NCBI GenBank assembly: GCA_964019425.1 | Contig: OZ025785.1 | Location: 705,501 to 769,500 of the forward strand | Reading direction: 5' to 3' | Source: Flectonema sp. DT1601 | Lineage: Eukaryota; Euglenozoa; Diplonemea; Diplonemida; Diplonemidae | DNA: 64,000 nt | Part shown: positions 53,561-64,000 of the stretch, piece by piece | Layout of the letters: the number at the start of each line of letters is the position of its first letter | Position numbering within the stretch: position 1 is the first letter of the stretch | The notes under the pieces: generated by a model | Databases searched by the model: none | What the model saw: the letters and a program-made list of their open reading frames with translations, nothing else | What the model was told of the DNA's origin: nothing | Position numbers and translations under genes: made by a program

Positions 53561-55899
53561 TTTTTTTTTTTATAAAACATTAGGATGTTGAAAACGCCAC
53601 ACAATATCTTATATATACAATAATAACCTAGGTACAATTTAACAAGAATTTTGACCAGATTGAAAATAACTGACGGAATCGGCATCCCAATAACGCAGTT
53701 TCCTTGATGCTTTTCTCCATCAACTAAATATCACATAGAGAGAGACATTAAAGCAAACAACAATGATAAATAGCTTAGACGAAGGATGAGAAAAAAAAGA
53801 ATCGGCAAATTTCACTTTACTTTCTTACTCACACTTTTGTTTTGTTTGTGCGCAACCCGGTACAAAATCCTAATGAAGGAATAGGTTAGTTACGCTGACA
53901 CAATTCTCTTTCTACCGAACAATGGGTTTTGTAGGTACAAAAAGAAATTGAAGTCAGGAAAGTCAAAACCTCAGTAAGCAAAACAGGTGGGTACAGATAG
54001 TTCCAGTCGATTAACAGAACAGTCTACGAGATATGTCACAGCACAATATAGTAAATTACACTGCCGGGGTTGTACAAAAACCAACAGCAATTCACCCAGT
54101 TCTCATTCCCAGCAGTAAGTATTCCCTTTTTATTTTTTAAAAAATTTAAATTTCTTAAAAAAAAAACATTTTGAAAAACGTTTTGTTGTGTAAAAAAAAA
54201 AAAAAAAGAACGGTTAGGGTGCTATTATAAATCAATTCTCGTTCCGCAGAGTTCACACATTAGAAGTCAATCAGTCCCTAAGACAAATAAAAGAGACAGC
54301 AATAATTACTCCGTTTTTTTCTTCTTTTCGTGTTCTTTGTTCCCCGAAAAGGGATGCGGTTCGCGCTTCCAAGAAAAAAAAAAAAAAAAAAAAAAAAAAA
54401 AACGACGACAACAACATTAGACGGTGCGGACAGCAGGAACATAAAAAGGATTGGGAGAAGTTAGGCACGTCAAAACAGGATGGATAGATTTGACGATGTA
54501 GAAACAATAATGAACCGATGCAAGATAGGGGAGCTCACTCAGGGAGGAAAGATGCTTCTTCCTCTTTCCGAGTACTTTAAAACGGAAGCCAACTTAAGAT
54601 TCCGATGGGGAGTGACAGTTTCATTCAAACAGCAGCAAAACTAATTGCGTTAGTGTTGTTAACGAAAACCAAGCGGCATAATTGAGTCAGCATGTGACTT
54701 ATTGTAATGCCAGTTCCCAACTCAGTTCTTACACTTTGACAGCAATGTAAAAAACCGTAAGTAAAGTAAAAAAAGCAGAAGGGGAATCCTATTCAGTTCC
54801 CATAACTCAAATATAAATTTCTTCCCTGTCTAATTTTTAATAAATAGTAATTTCTGTCACCACAAAAATCAGTTTGGAGAGAGACACATCAAAATTGGAA
54901 GGAAGAAACGAAAAACAAAAACCATTCAAATAAACCTGATATTGTGTTGATCGCAGACAGTATTACTGGCGCACAGTGAAAATAGATAACATTTTGACAA
55001 TAATAAATAAACGGCTCTTAATCTGAATGGTTTTTTCTCCGACTTCGTCGGTGCAAAAAAAAAAAAAAAATAAGGGAGACTTCCCTCTCCCTTAAACTCA
55101 GAAACAACACATGAAAAACAGAAACTCCCTCTCGGGAATTGCCGCTCTAATTGGATGGCAAATACGTTTTTTTTTTTTTTTTTTTTTTTGATTGATTGAA
55201 AAGTATATAATTCAAGAGGGTCGAATTCCATAACACGCACACCTTAGTTGATATCACAGCCATGAGACTCTCACAAACAAGAGACGTTGACTTTGAAATA
55301 CGAAGTAGGTGAATTCGAAAGAAATTCAACGCAAAGGTCTTGTTGACCCAGTTAGATGCAGAAAAACCAAGACAACTACAAAAAAACATGTACCTTCAGC
55401 GGAATATTTTAAAGTCCAATGCAAAGCTCAGAAGGTCGAAGTTCCCATTAGTGGTAATGAATAAAGGAAATGAAGTGAGGGGCAATAATTGAGTTTTTTC
55501 TTTATTTTTTTCTTGTTCTGATTCTTTTGAAAAAAAAAAAAAATTATTTTTCCACATTAATTAAGCTCTATAACGTAACAAGAAAGATCTCACATTTTAA
55601 AAAAAAAAGAAAAAAAAAAAGGAAATTCAGAGTTCGCGTGTTTGAGTAATTCCTACACGAAAAAACACTCAGGGATCTCTCTCACTTAAAAAAAGGTACC
55701 GAAGATGAGACTTACCTTCAGCTTCTACGGTATAGGATGGGGGAAAAAAAGAAAAAAAGATAAATTTGTTATGAAGAAACAACATGAAACCTTACGGAAA
55801 AAATGATACAAAGAAGCTCACAACTAAGTGATTAGAATCCCTGCACGAGTTAAGACATTGGATAACTGGGGAAGATAGCGCAAATGCAAACAAACAAAT

Positions 55900-55940
<41 letters not shown>

Positions 55941-56538
55941 CAAGACAGACCCAATAACTAACCAAAACAAAACAAATTTAATCAAATTGAACCTCGAGAG
56001 GAAAGAACCACAAGAGGCTACCTAGCCTTTTGTTCTTTGTTCTTATTTTATTTTATTTTTTTTTTTTTTTTCGTTGTTTTTTTTTTCCCTTCTTGTTTAT
56101 TTCTACTTAAGAATCGTATGTCACGCTACAGGCAGTGAGCAACAAAGAGCAACTTGATAACTTTTAATTACAAGAGAAATACTAATTAATATAATAATTA
56201 ATTCGTCAGTATGTTACGACCGTCAGTCAACTTGGTTATCGAGGAAATCAGGGACTGACTTCGCGAGATTTTAAGAATCTCTCAAAGTAGTTAATTCCGC
56301 CGATGCCATTTTCGGATTATCCAAAAAATCTCCCTCGACAGATTAGTTTGGCTGGTAGTCTTTATGTGCCTGACGAATTAAATTATAAATCGAGATAAGT
56401 GAGCCTTTGGATTAACCCTCGGCGAGAGGTTCGCTCTGGAACATTATACTCCTCTTGCGCGTAGTTTCCCGCCCCTTAATTAATTAAGGCACACCATCCA
56501 TCTCAATCAATAAATAATAATTTCCCTACATATTCCTT

Positions 56539-56571
<33 letters not shown>

Positions 56572-57224
56572 GATTTTCGTTTTCGTTTCTTGCCATATCA
56601 GCAGAAACTCTCACTTTAAAAAAAAAGAAAAAGAAAAAGAAAAGAAATAATTGCATTATCGTAAAATTATACAAATTGACAGGGTAATCAGGTCAACAAT
56701 CTAAGAGGAACTCACAAACGGATTCTTTGTTTCCCATTTCTATTGTGTGTGATGTCCTTAACTCCTCGACTAGGATCAGATAGTTTAGCGATAGTACAAA
56801 AAAAAAAAAAAAAAAAATAAAGAAAATAAATAAATAATAAACAACAACAACAACAACAACAGCACAACTGAAAGTAACACCGATTTATTTTTGTTTGTTT
56901 ATGTACGAAATTCGTAATGACAAGCACTGTCAACCATTCCATCGTAAAAGGATTGTTCGGTATATTAAAAGGGAAAAAAAAAAAAAAAAAAGATTGTATA
57001 GTAATTACGAAACAGTAAAAATAGCAATGGATAGGCGAAAAACAAAACTTACCAACGTGAAGCCTCAGCGCTCGACGGGAACGAGGCAACAACTGAAGTC
57101 CAGAGATAAAAAAAACAAAAATACTATTTTAAAAAAAATAATAAAAAAAAAACGAAACCAAATATAAATCGCTCACGACCAGATAGGTCCTGGCTGCTGT
57201 TAATGTGAAGGCAGGAAGTTATTT
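53561..57224. other. 3.7-kb intergenic stretch
   Basis: Downstream of the minus-strand gene and beyond the satellite. It holds long A/T tracts (for example 35 A at 55901-55935), a (CAA)n stretch near 56840, and a homopolymer-free island at 56.1-56.5 kb without a recognised feature. A stray satellite-like piece lies at 54482-54516. No gene. Confidence 0.5.
54482..54516. repeat. stray degenerate satellite fragment
   Basis: GATAGATTTGACGATGTAGA followed by AACAATAATGAAC matches GATAGTTTGACGGTGTAGAA followed by ACAGTAATTAAC of the satellite unit with a few differences. It lies about 0.9 kb outside the array. Confidence 0.5.
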
Positions 57225-60200
57225 CTATGGTTCGATCCCATCGAAATCAAAGTCATCCAACATAGCACTGTCAACATCTGGATCGATTGGCGCTAATTCT
57301 TCTAATTTAGAATCCGCAAAATCACCAGCCAGATAGATATCATTAGCGAGACTGTCTCCGTCACTACTACGGCTTCTGTTTTTTTTTATTTATTCCGTAG
57401 TCCCGTTTTTCGAAGAAACTATTCAGATTGAAAGCCGCTCTTATGGCCATGATTTATTTTCTCCCCCCGGGCCCCCCCCCCGTGCGACAGAAATCTGTAT
57501 TAAATCCTCTCCCCCCCCCCAAAAAAAAAACAATAATAAAACCTCTCAACATACCTACGGAAGAACATCACACCCAAAACAGTGCAAACGAGACCTCCAG
57601 TAACGATGCTGACTATAACAACAACAGTGTAGCTACTGCTGCTGTTAGGACTGTCAGTGTCAGGTTCGACTTCAGGTTCGATTACTGTGGGAGAGTCATT
57701 TACGACAGCCGTCATCTTACGAAGTTTAGTAGAAACTGGTAATAAGACTGACTTTGGAGCAGGGGATGTCTGTGGACGGTAACAAACCTGAAATGGTATT
57801 TGACTCACATTAAACGAAATTGTAATATTAGCCGACGACCGAATATCAGGATTTGGAGTATGCGAAATTGGGATACTACGAGCTAAGATATCTCCCTCAT
57901 CGGGATTCGAACATGATCCCGTCATCTTAACGATTGATGCTGTCCCGTCCATTACACATTTAGGAGAGCAGGTGTTCACAAACCCTCTTGGAGGGACACC
58001 CGTAATTTGAATAAACCCAGTACTACACTCAACATCACTACATGTTAGGTCCGCAAACTTCGGAACATATACCGGAGGTTCATATGGTGCTGGTACTGTA
58101 TGGTGGCTGGGATCTGGACTGAAACACTCCAAGTTGTATTCTTTCTGATCAACCCAACCAGAATTACAGTTACATACGTCGTCATGAGCTGGCACTGTTT
58201 GTAATTGTTAACAAGATAATATTCAATAATTATAATAAAACTATGATCCTAACACATACCAGTTTTACAAGTACCATGTCCAGTGCACGTCAGGATAGGA
58301 TGACAGAAGGTGTCGCAATCTGGTCCAAACCAGTCTTTTTCACATTTTTTGCATTTTCCCGTATTATCTTGAACAAAGTGACTGGAGCACTCTCGAGTGA
58401 TAGCAGTTGGAAGTTTTTCGGCAAATTCCAAAGGAGGAATGTAACATACAGTATACCAAGGAGTCGAATCAAGCATATTACTGTAGATAAATGATAGAGA
58501 AGTGCGAGTTGCATCCCCAACCATGTACACAGGAGCGTAATACAAAACGTTAGCCGAGTCGGAAAGAACTTCTTCAGGTACCAATTCACTACAACTCTTG
58601 TCTTGAGTAATAACAGCGACCCATCCATCACTGCATTCCTTTAAATCGCTGATGTCAATCTGAGTAACTGTTCGCGCAATGAAATCGACAACCAATTGAT
58701 TACATTCAGTTGGGAATACTTTCCTACTTGGGTACCCTTCAATATAAAACACTGCCTCATCTCCAACCTTAGCAGGTAAACAGGTCTCACCAGCAAGGCA
58801 ATTATAACCTACATAAACTGAAAGTGGGATGAAGGTTGTTGGACACTCAATGCCGATACAGGCCGGAGGGGATTGTTCTTCAGGCTTTGCGGTGACACAA
58901 GTATCCCAGGAAGTTTTATCAACTGACCAGTAGCAGCCGTCGGCGACACATTCTTCAAGAGAAGTGTATTCCCAACATTGAGCTTGCGATGACCTCGAGC
59001 AGAATAAGTTTTCAGTGCTCCAGACACACACTCCAATAGAACTACAATTTGCTTGAGAAACTTGATCAAGGCAAGCATGTGATGGATTCCCCAAGTCAGG
59101 TGGTAACATAAGACACTCGTCTCCAGCGTAGCCATAATCACACCAACAAAGTCCATTGGCATCACACTCACCGTGTCCATTACATGTTATACTTGCACTA
59201 CAAAATTGTGAACACTCTGCTGAATACCAATTAGCTTTACATTTTGTACATTCACCCGTTTCATAATCAATAGCTTTATGTGGTTTATCGCATGCGCATG
59301 ATTCTTCCATGTTTTGATCATCAAAGTCCATTGCGGCTTTGTAGTTATCTAAACAACTGTTGTCTGATCCAAGTGCGCATTCGTCCCAAATACATTGTTC
59401 GTAGGCATTTGGGGAGTTGCAACCCTTCAGTTTGATGCAGCAGTTTTCAGCTGTTTTATTTATTTATTTATTTTTATATTCCTCTCTTTGACTAATAAAA
59501 ACGAAATATCCAGAAAGAAAAAAACTTTTCTTCGAAAATAAAGATTATTTACAAGAACAACAAACCTTTTGTTTGAGACGAGGGTTCGTCACATCTCCAA
59601 AATGTGGTTGACGGTTCGACAGGGTCGGTTGGGCAAAAGCCGCAGTTTAATGCTCCCGGTAGGCAATTAGGCGCCATAGCAACTGCACAGGGAGGAGGTC
59701 CAGTGCGACACCATTCCCCAGTACAGTCTGATGCCTGGTTGTCCTTATAACATCCGACTTCTCCAGTTCCGGGTTTTCCAGAACCTGGCTCACCGAGACA
59801 TAGTCCAGTACTTACTTGTAGAGGATCTTCCCCGTAGTGTGTTATGTAGGCATCAACTGCATTGGAACGTGCAGCCAGTTGAATTTCGAATCTTTTTGTT
59901 CCGAATTCACGCACATCAAACACATAAGTGATTGCATTATCCCGACCCAAGACTGTTCTCTTGGCCGCAATGAGTCTCACAGGGTTTCCATTTGTGCAGT
60001 TCTGAGCTTCTTCAGGACAGTGTCTCGGTAGGACATCCCAGTGTCCAAATTGAAGCTTCGACAATAACTGTTCCTGAGTGTAAGTAGTACAATTGATTTT
60101 GATTTGACCGTCGAGGAGCATTTCAATAGACCCACCGCGCTCGTCCCAAATGGACACTCGCTTCATGCAAGTTGCGCGGTTATTACATTTCCAGTGTTTT

Positions 60201-63200
60201 GCGTAAACGTGAAGCATCTCTGTTGAGTAAAGATCATATTGTTTATCATCTCCAGGGGGTCCAAAGAAGTCATAACGCCTTCCAGAAAATGTTGTGTAGT
60301 GAGGATCTCCCCACACAGCGCAGGTATACTTGCCAACAGAGCAATCATTGCCACCCCAATTCTTTTTGCAGTTGCAGGTACCGTCCATAGCACACGAACC
60401 GTGCCCAGAACAAGTCGTGTCTGGGTTGCACTTCGCGGTACAAGTTGGTCCAAAGGAGCCTCTCTGGCATGCGGTGAGACAGAGTCCTGCATCCGCTGAC
60501 CATCTGCAAAGAGTTCCTCGACTCTTGCATGATGACTGTGTTGTTTGTTTCTGACAAATGTGAAGACAATATTTGTTATTTTCTTCATCAGAGTATCCGA
60601 ACCCTGCATCACACCAACAACCTCCTTGGGAATTACAAATCCCGCGCCCTGAACACATGACCTTCGGATCGCAGTATAGTTCGCAGTTGGATCCAAAGAA
60701 GTTTTCGCGACATCTTTCGCAAGACGGTCCTTCTCTATTGACCTGACAGATCGCTTCTCCGCAGACGTTTTGCTCCAATAAGACGTCTTCGAAACTACGA
60801 ACACAGTGAGAGGCTTCAGGGGTTCCTACCCACCCCATGTTGCAGTTTTCAAAAACACATTGTTCATACTGTTCTTGCCCACCACATGTTTTGTATTTTG
60901 AGCAACACTCAGAAGCCCATGAAAGAGAAAGTCTCGTACAAGGAGGGCTATCAACACTACAGGTTGTCTTACAGAACGGAATCATTTCGTCACTGACATC
61001 TGTTGCAAACTGACAGGTGAACTGAAATGTGGGAATACATTCATACTGGTTACCAAACGCCATCGTGCAATCATTAACAAATGAATCTGATTGGCTGTTG
61101 CAAGATCCCACACACAGTCCTGTCAATAAAGAGGTAGAACCAAAGTGATCAACGAATACATTTAACTGAGGTGCCTTCCAACTACTGTCTTGAGTAATCT
61201 TGACACGCGTATGAGTAGTATCAGATGTCTGTGCCTCAAACGTGTACGAGAAGTGTGTCGCTGACCCAACGTGAAAGTTAACAAGAGTTACTTGTGTGAA
61301 GGTAATTGGGAGTGTCAAAGTAGCAACTTCTGTAACATCTCCATTGACGTGAAATCTTCCGTACTCAGAAGGGTTGTGACCAACATCAATATTCACTTCA
61401 ATTGTTTCTTGTAGTGTTTCGATTTGAATTTGTTTCATACAAGCGACAGGATCACTGCTCGTACCACCACAACGATAGTGTTTAGCAACGATACGGAATG
61501 TTGATGTCGCATAGACAACGTACGTTGCGTCAACACCACGAAAATCAAACTTGTCTCCAGAAAATGAAGTGTAGTGTGTATCACCCCATGCAATGCACTG
61601 GTGCTTTGGCCACTTGCAGCGAGGGCCACCCCATTCGGTGTCACAGACACAGATACCTGTTTGTTTGTTTGTTTTCCAATGTGCTTGTTTTCAGATGTCG
61701 CATTTTGCGGAGCACGACGGAACTATATTATGGGCCCAGTGTGACTTAAATAATAATATTTAACATACCAGTCTCTCCACATCTTCCGTGGCTAGAGCAA
61801 GTATCCTCAGCCAGACAGTACACATTACAGTTATCTGTGTAGTAATTCTTTTCACAAGTTGGGAAGCATTCTTGAGTTTTAGCTGACCACGAGCAATCCT
61901 TTTCACGGATACAATAAGCTTCTTTCTTATGATTACAAGGACGAAGTACACATGCAGAGAGTTCGATAGTAATTGAACCAGAATGTACGGATTCACCATC
62001 CCATTCACAGATGTACCCTCCGATACTTGAATCAGCAACATGGAAATCATTCCAATCACCATCCAAGTACATGTGACCGAAATCCTCTAAACCCTGATCG
62101 TTTGGTTCGCCATTTCTCCAGTTGGCATACCCTCCGGGGGAGAGAACAAACCTATCACCACTTCGCCGACCCAGAATTCTACCCAAACCACCGTCTTCTT
62201 CTCCTTCAGGTCCAGTAATCCATCTCCAGGTTCCCTCTTCAGAAATATCACTGAGACCAATCCATCCCGTTCCTGTATTGTTATTGTTATTGTTGGTGTT
62301 GTGATGTCTCAGAGTCCAATACGTATCTATTGCACAAAGGAACTGTGCACTTGTTACGTTGAACTATAAAAACAAGTAAAGACATACCCAGCTGCAATTC
62401 TTCAAAGCAGCTCTCAACAACAGCGTTCTCAGCTGAGGAGGTGATGGTGGCGAGGTAGCCAGGAGCACCTCCAAAGAGGCGTTGGTTGCAGGCATTACGT
62501 GCTTCATACCAAGTAAGAGAACCTTCAAAGAATTGATAATAGTTTCCAGTTTCTGGACTGTAATTACTTGAACCAGAGTTCCAAGACACACTTCGAGGAG
62601 TTAGGATGGTGCTGGTAGTGAAGAACATGATCGACGGAATAATATAATTCCACTCCTCCATATCATAAACACCATCAATGAATAATCCATGATCCGTTAA
62701 ATACCACTCAGCAGAGTTAGGAATATATAAAACATCAAGGAAGTCACTCTCGTAATCGAGATCTGTCATGGTGACAGTCATTGAGCTTTCCTTCTTACCA
62801 GGCAGTCCCATAGGAAATACCGCAACTGGTACATTTGCTACAGAAACACTAACAGAATTCCTAAAAGAACTCGACGTTATGAATGAGTTGGGGTCCTGAA
62901 GGCTGGTCCAAATACATTGCGGGAAGGAATCACAATGATCCTTTGTTCCTACTGGAGAGGTTCCGTAGGAGTATGGGGCTTGGTACAAAACGGAGGTGTA
63001 GATTTCCATTTTCGCAATGTCTCCATGAAAATAGTAACCATTTCCACTCCCAAACTGTGAATCTGCCTGGGATCCTTCCCCAATCATTCCGAACCTTGTC
63101 TTCGTTGCTCCAATGCCACCATTATGACTTACTCCGATTCGGTAATTTTCAATTCCATCGATGTAAATTACTTTCTCTCTATCACTGTTTGAGTATGTGC

Positions 63201-64000
63201 ACATCACAGTGTGCCAAATCCCGTCATTGAGTGACTCAGAGCTGAACATATCGTGAGTGTGTCCACCACCTGTGTTTTGTTTATTGATAAGTAAAAGTAT
63301 TTTATAAATATTACGACAAAACAATTAATTTGATGATGTGTTCAGAACTGAGAACATAATAACAACATACCAGTCGTAGAGAATCCAAGCCTTCCGTTAT
63401 CTCCCCTGACGTAGATATTAAAAAATACTGAACGATCAAAGTCAATAAGCGCCCAGTTAGAGTTTGCTGCCTGCCCTCCATATGTCGTACGGAATGCTAT
63501 CACCACGGTGAGCTCCATAATATGATGGGAAGATTTAAAAAATAAGTCTTTCACGGGAAGCCAATCATTATTACCGTCGAAGTTAAAGTGAGCAGGGTTT
63601 TCAAGCGACGCTGACACGAATGTAGGTGCTGAAGAGTCGAGCTTTTGTGGATGGTGTGATAGGTAGGCAAAATGATTATTGCCACTTCGATCCATCCAAA
63701 TATCACCACTGATATATGAGCTGGCATCCAAATATAATAACAATCCATCGTGAGTACTACACTGACATTCTGCCTTCGGAGAAGCTGCCGTTAACCCAAA
63801 TGTTTCCGGAGTGCACAGTACCTCAGAATTGTAACCCGGATCCATGTGTACCCATTCTGAAGCGAATCCTATTTTTGATTAGTTCTGTATAGCATGCGTG
63901 AATGAAATAATTCAGCCAAACTTATATAATGATCTTTATAAATACATACCAAGTCTCACCTTCGTCGCACATGAACAAACTTCACCAATGCTGCCACAGT
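57225..64000 (-). CDS. mosaic adhesion-type membrane protein (LamG-like, C-type lectin, two vWF-D, EGF-like)
   Basis: Eight exons on the minus strand restore one frame of 2001 aa, open at its 5' end: 64000-63950, 63868-63371, 63269-62388, 62272-61769, 61656-59566, 59450-58260, 58194-57555 and 57375-57225 (TAG). In order: a concanavalin/laminin-G-like domain (about residues 50-260); an unassigned region; a C-type lectin domain (about 420-570, with WIGLSD, the Ca-binding EPND in NWRNGEPND, and GDWND); EGF-like Cys modules (CSSHGRCGETGICVC); vWF-D 1 (about 660-830, CIAWGDTHYTSFSGDKFDFRG); more EGF-like modules; vWF-D 2 (about 1085-1260, CAVWGDPHYTTFSGRRYDFFG); further EGF-like and Cys-rich parts; a membrane helix (about 1927-1950); and a 50-residue acidic tail. 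EPN-type lectins usually bind mannose or GlcNAc. Role in adhesion or prey capture is inference. The signal peptide lies outside the window. Confidence 0.9.
57376..57554 (-). other. last intron of the mosaic protein gene
   Basis: 179 bp, starts GTATGTTG and ends AATAAATAAAAAAAAACAG; phase 2. It contains G10 and C/G-rich runs unlike the rest of the window. Removing it joins VMFFR to R-SRSSDGDSLAND and adds the cytoplasmic tail. Confidence 0.8.

Noticed and set aside
57225-57245. GGTTCGATCCC, a tRNA T-loop-like word
   Set aside because: It is the complement of the last codons (GIEP-stop) of the mosaic protein gene, and no cloverleaf can be drawn around it.
1-64000. Search by eye for a spliced-leader RNA gene and for tRNA genes
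   Set aside because: No sequence like the known diplonemid or kinetoplastid leaders and no convincing tRNA was found, so trans-splicing rests on acceptor layout only.

Overview
The window is nuclear DNA of a unicellular eukaryote, most likely a euglenozoan (diplonemid- or kinetoplastid-like; moderate confidence). Five things point that way. All recognisable genes from 1 to 43.75 kb lie on the plus strand, and the gene at the right end lies on the minus strand. Gene spacing can be very tight (98 bp between the MORN gene and the next start). Most plus-strand start codons sit shortly after a pyrimidine-rich stretch ending in AG, the layout of spliced-leader trans-splicing acceptors. There is a CCCH zinc-finger gene, a type abundant in kinetoplastids. 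A decayed reverse-transcriptase relic resembles the VIPER/DIRS class known from that group. No spliced-leader RNA gene was seen, so the placement is an inference.

Layout. 1-745: 3' end of an O-fucosyltransferase-like gene (three exons). 1.1-1.6 kb: small four-helix membrane protein. 1.86-3.15 kb: MORN-repeat protein. 3.2-13.6 kb: giant type I surface protein (about 3411 aa) built of repeated Cache-like modules. 14.7-15.4 kb: small single-pass glycoprotein. 15.4-18.5 kb: noncoding, ending in a decayed LSU rRNA fragment. 18.6-19.4 kb: stand-alone OvoA-type methyltransferase. 20.1-20.9 kb: KDEL receptor (two exons). 21.6-22.4 kb: secreted protein. 22.8-24.5 kb: GT71-like mannosyltransferase. 28.1-29.7 kb: coiled-coil protein. 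29.9-30.9 kb: CCCH zinc-finger protein. 34.7-41.1 kb: three nearly identical tandem genes for a 383-aa membrane protein. 42.2-43.75 kb: BspA-type leucine-rich-repeat protein. About 44.5-48.2 kb: fossil retroelement. 49.6-53.6 kb: about 359-bp satellite with three-unit higher-order structure. 57.2-64 kb (minus): eight-exon gene, open at the window edge, for a mosaic adhesion-type protein (LamG-like, C-type lectin, two vWF-D, EGF-like modules, one membrane span).

A common theme is the secretory pathway and cell surface: ER retrieval receptor, two glycosyltransferases, a secreted protein and at least five kinds of membrane or surface protein. The strands converge on a gene-poor zone of fossil retroelement plus satellite, which would be a natural transcription-termination or centromere-like region.

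Eleven cis-introns could be placed by restoring reading frames. All begin GTNTG and end AG, are 65-179 bp, have T/G-rich 5' ends, and have A-rich rather than pyrimidine-rich acceptors. The putative trans-splice acceptors upstream of start codons are mostly pyrimidine-rich. This contrast is the most interesting signal here. Long A and T homopolymers fill the intergenic DNA except between about 41.6 and 53.5 kb.
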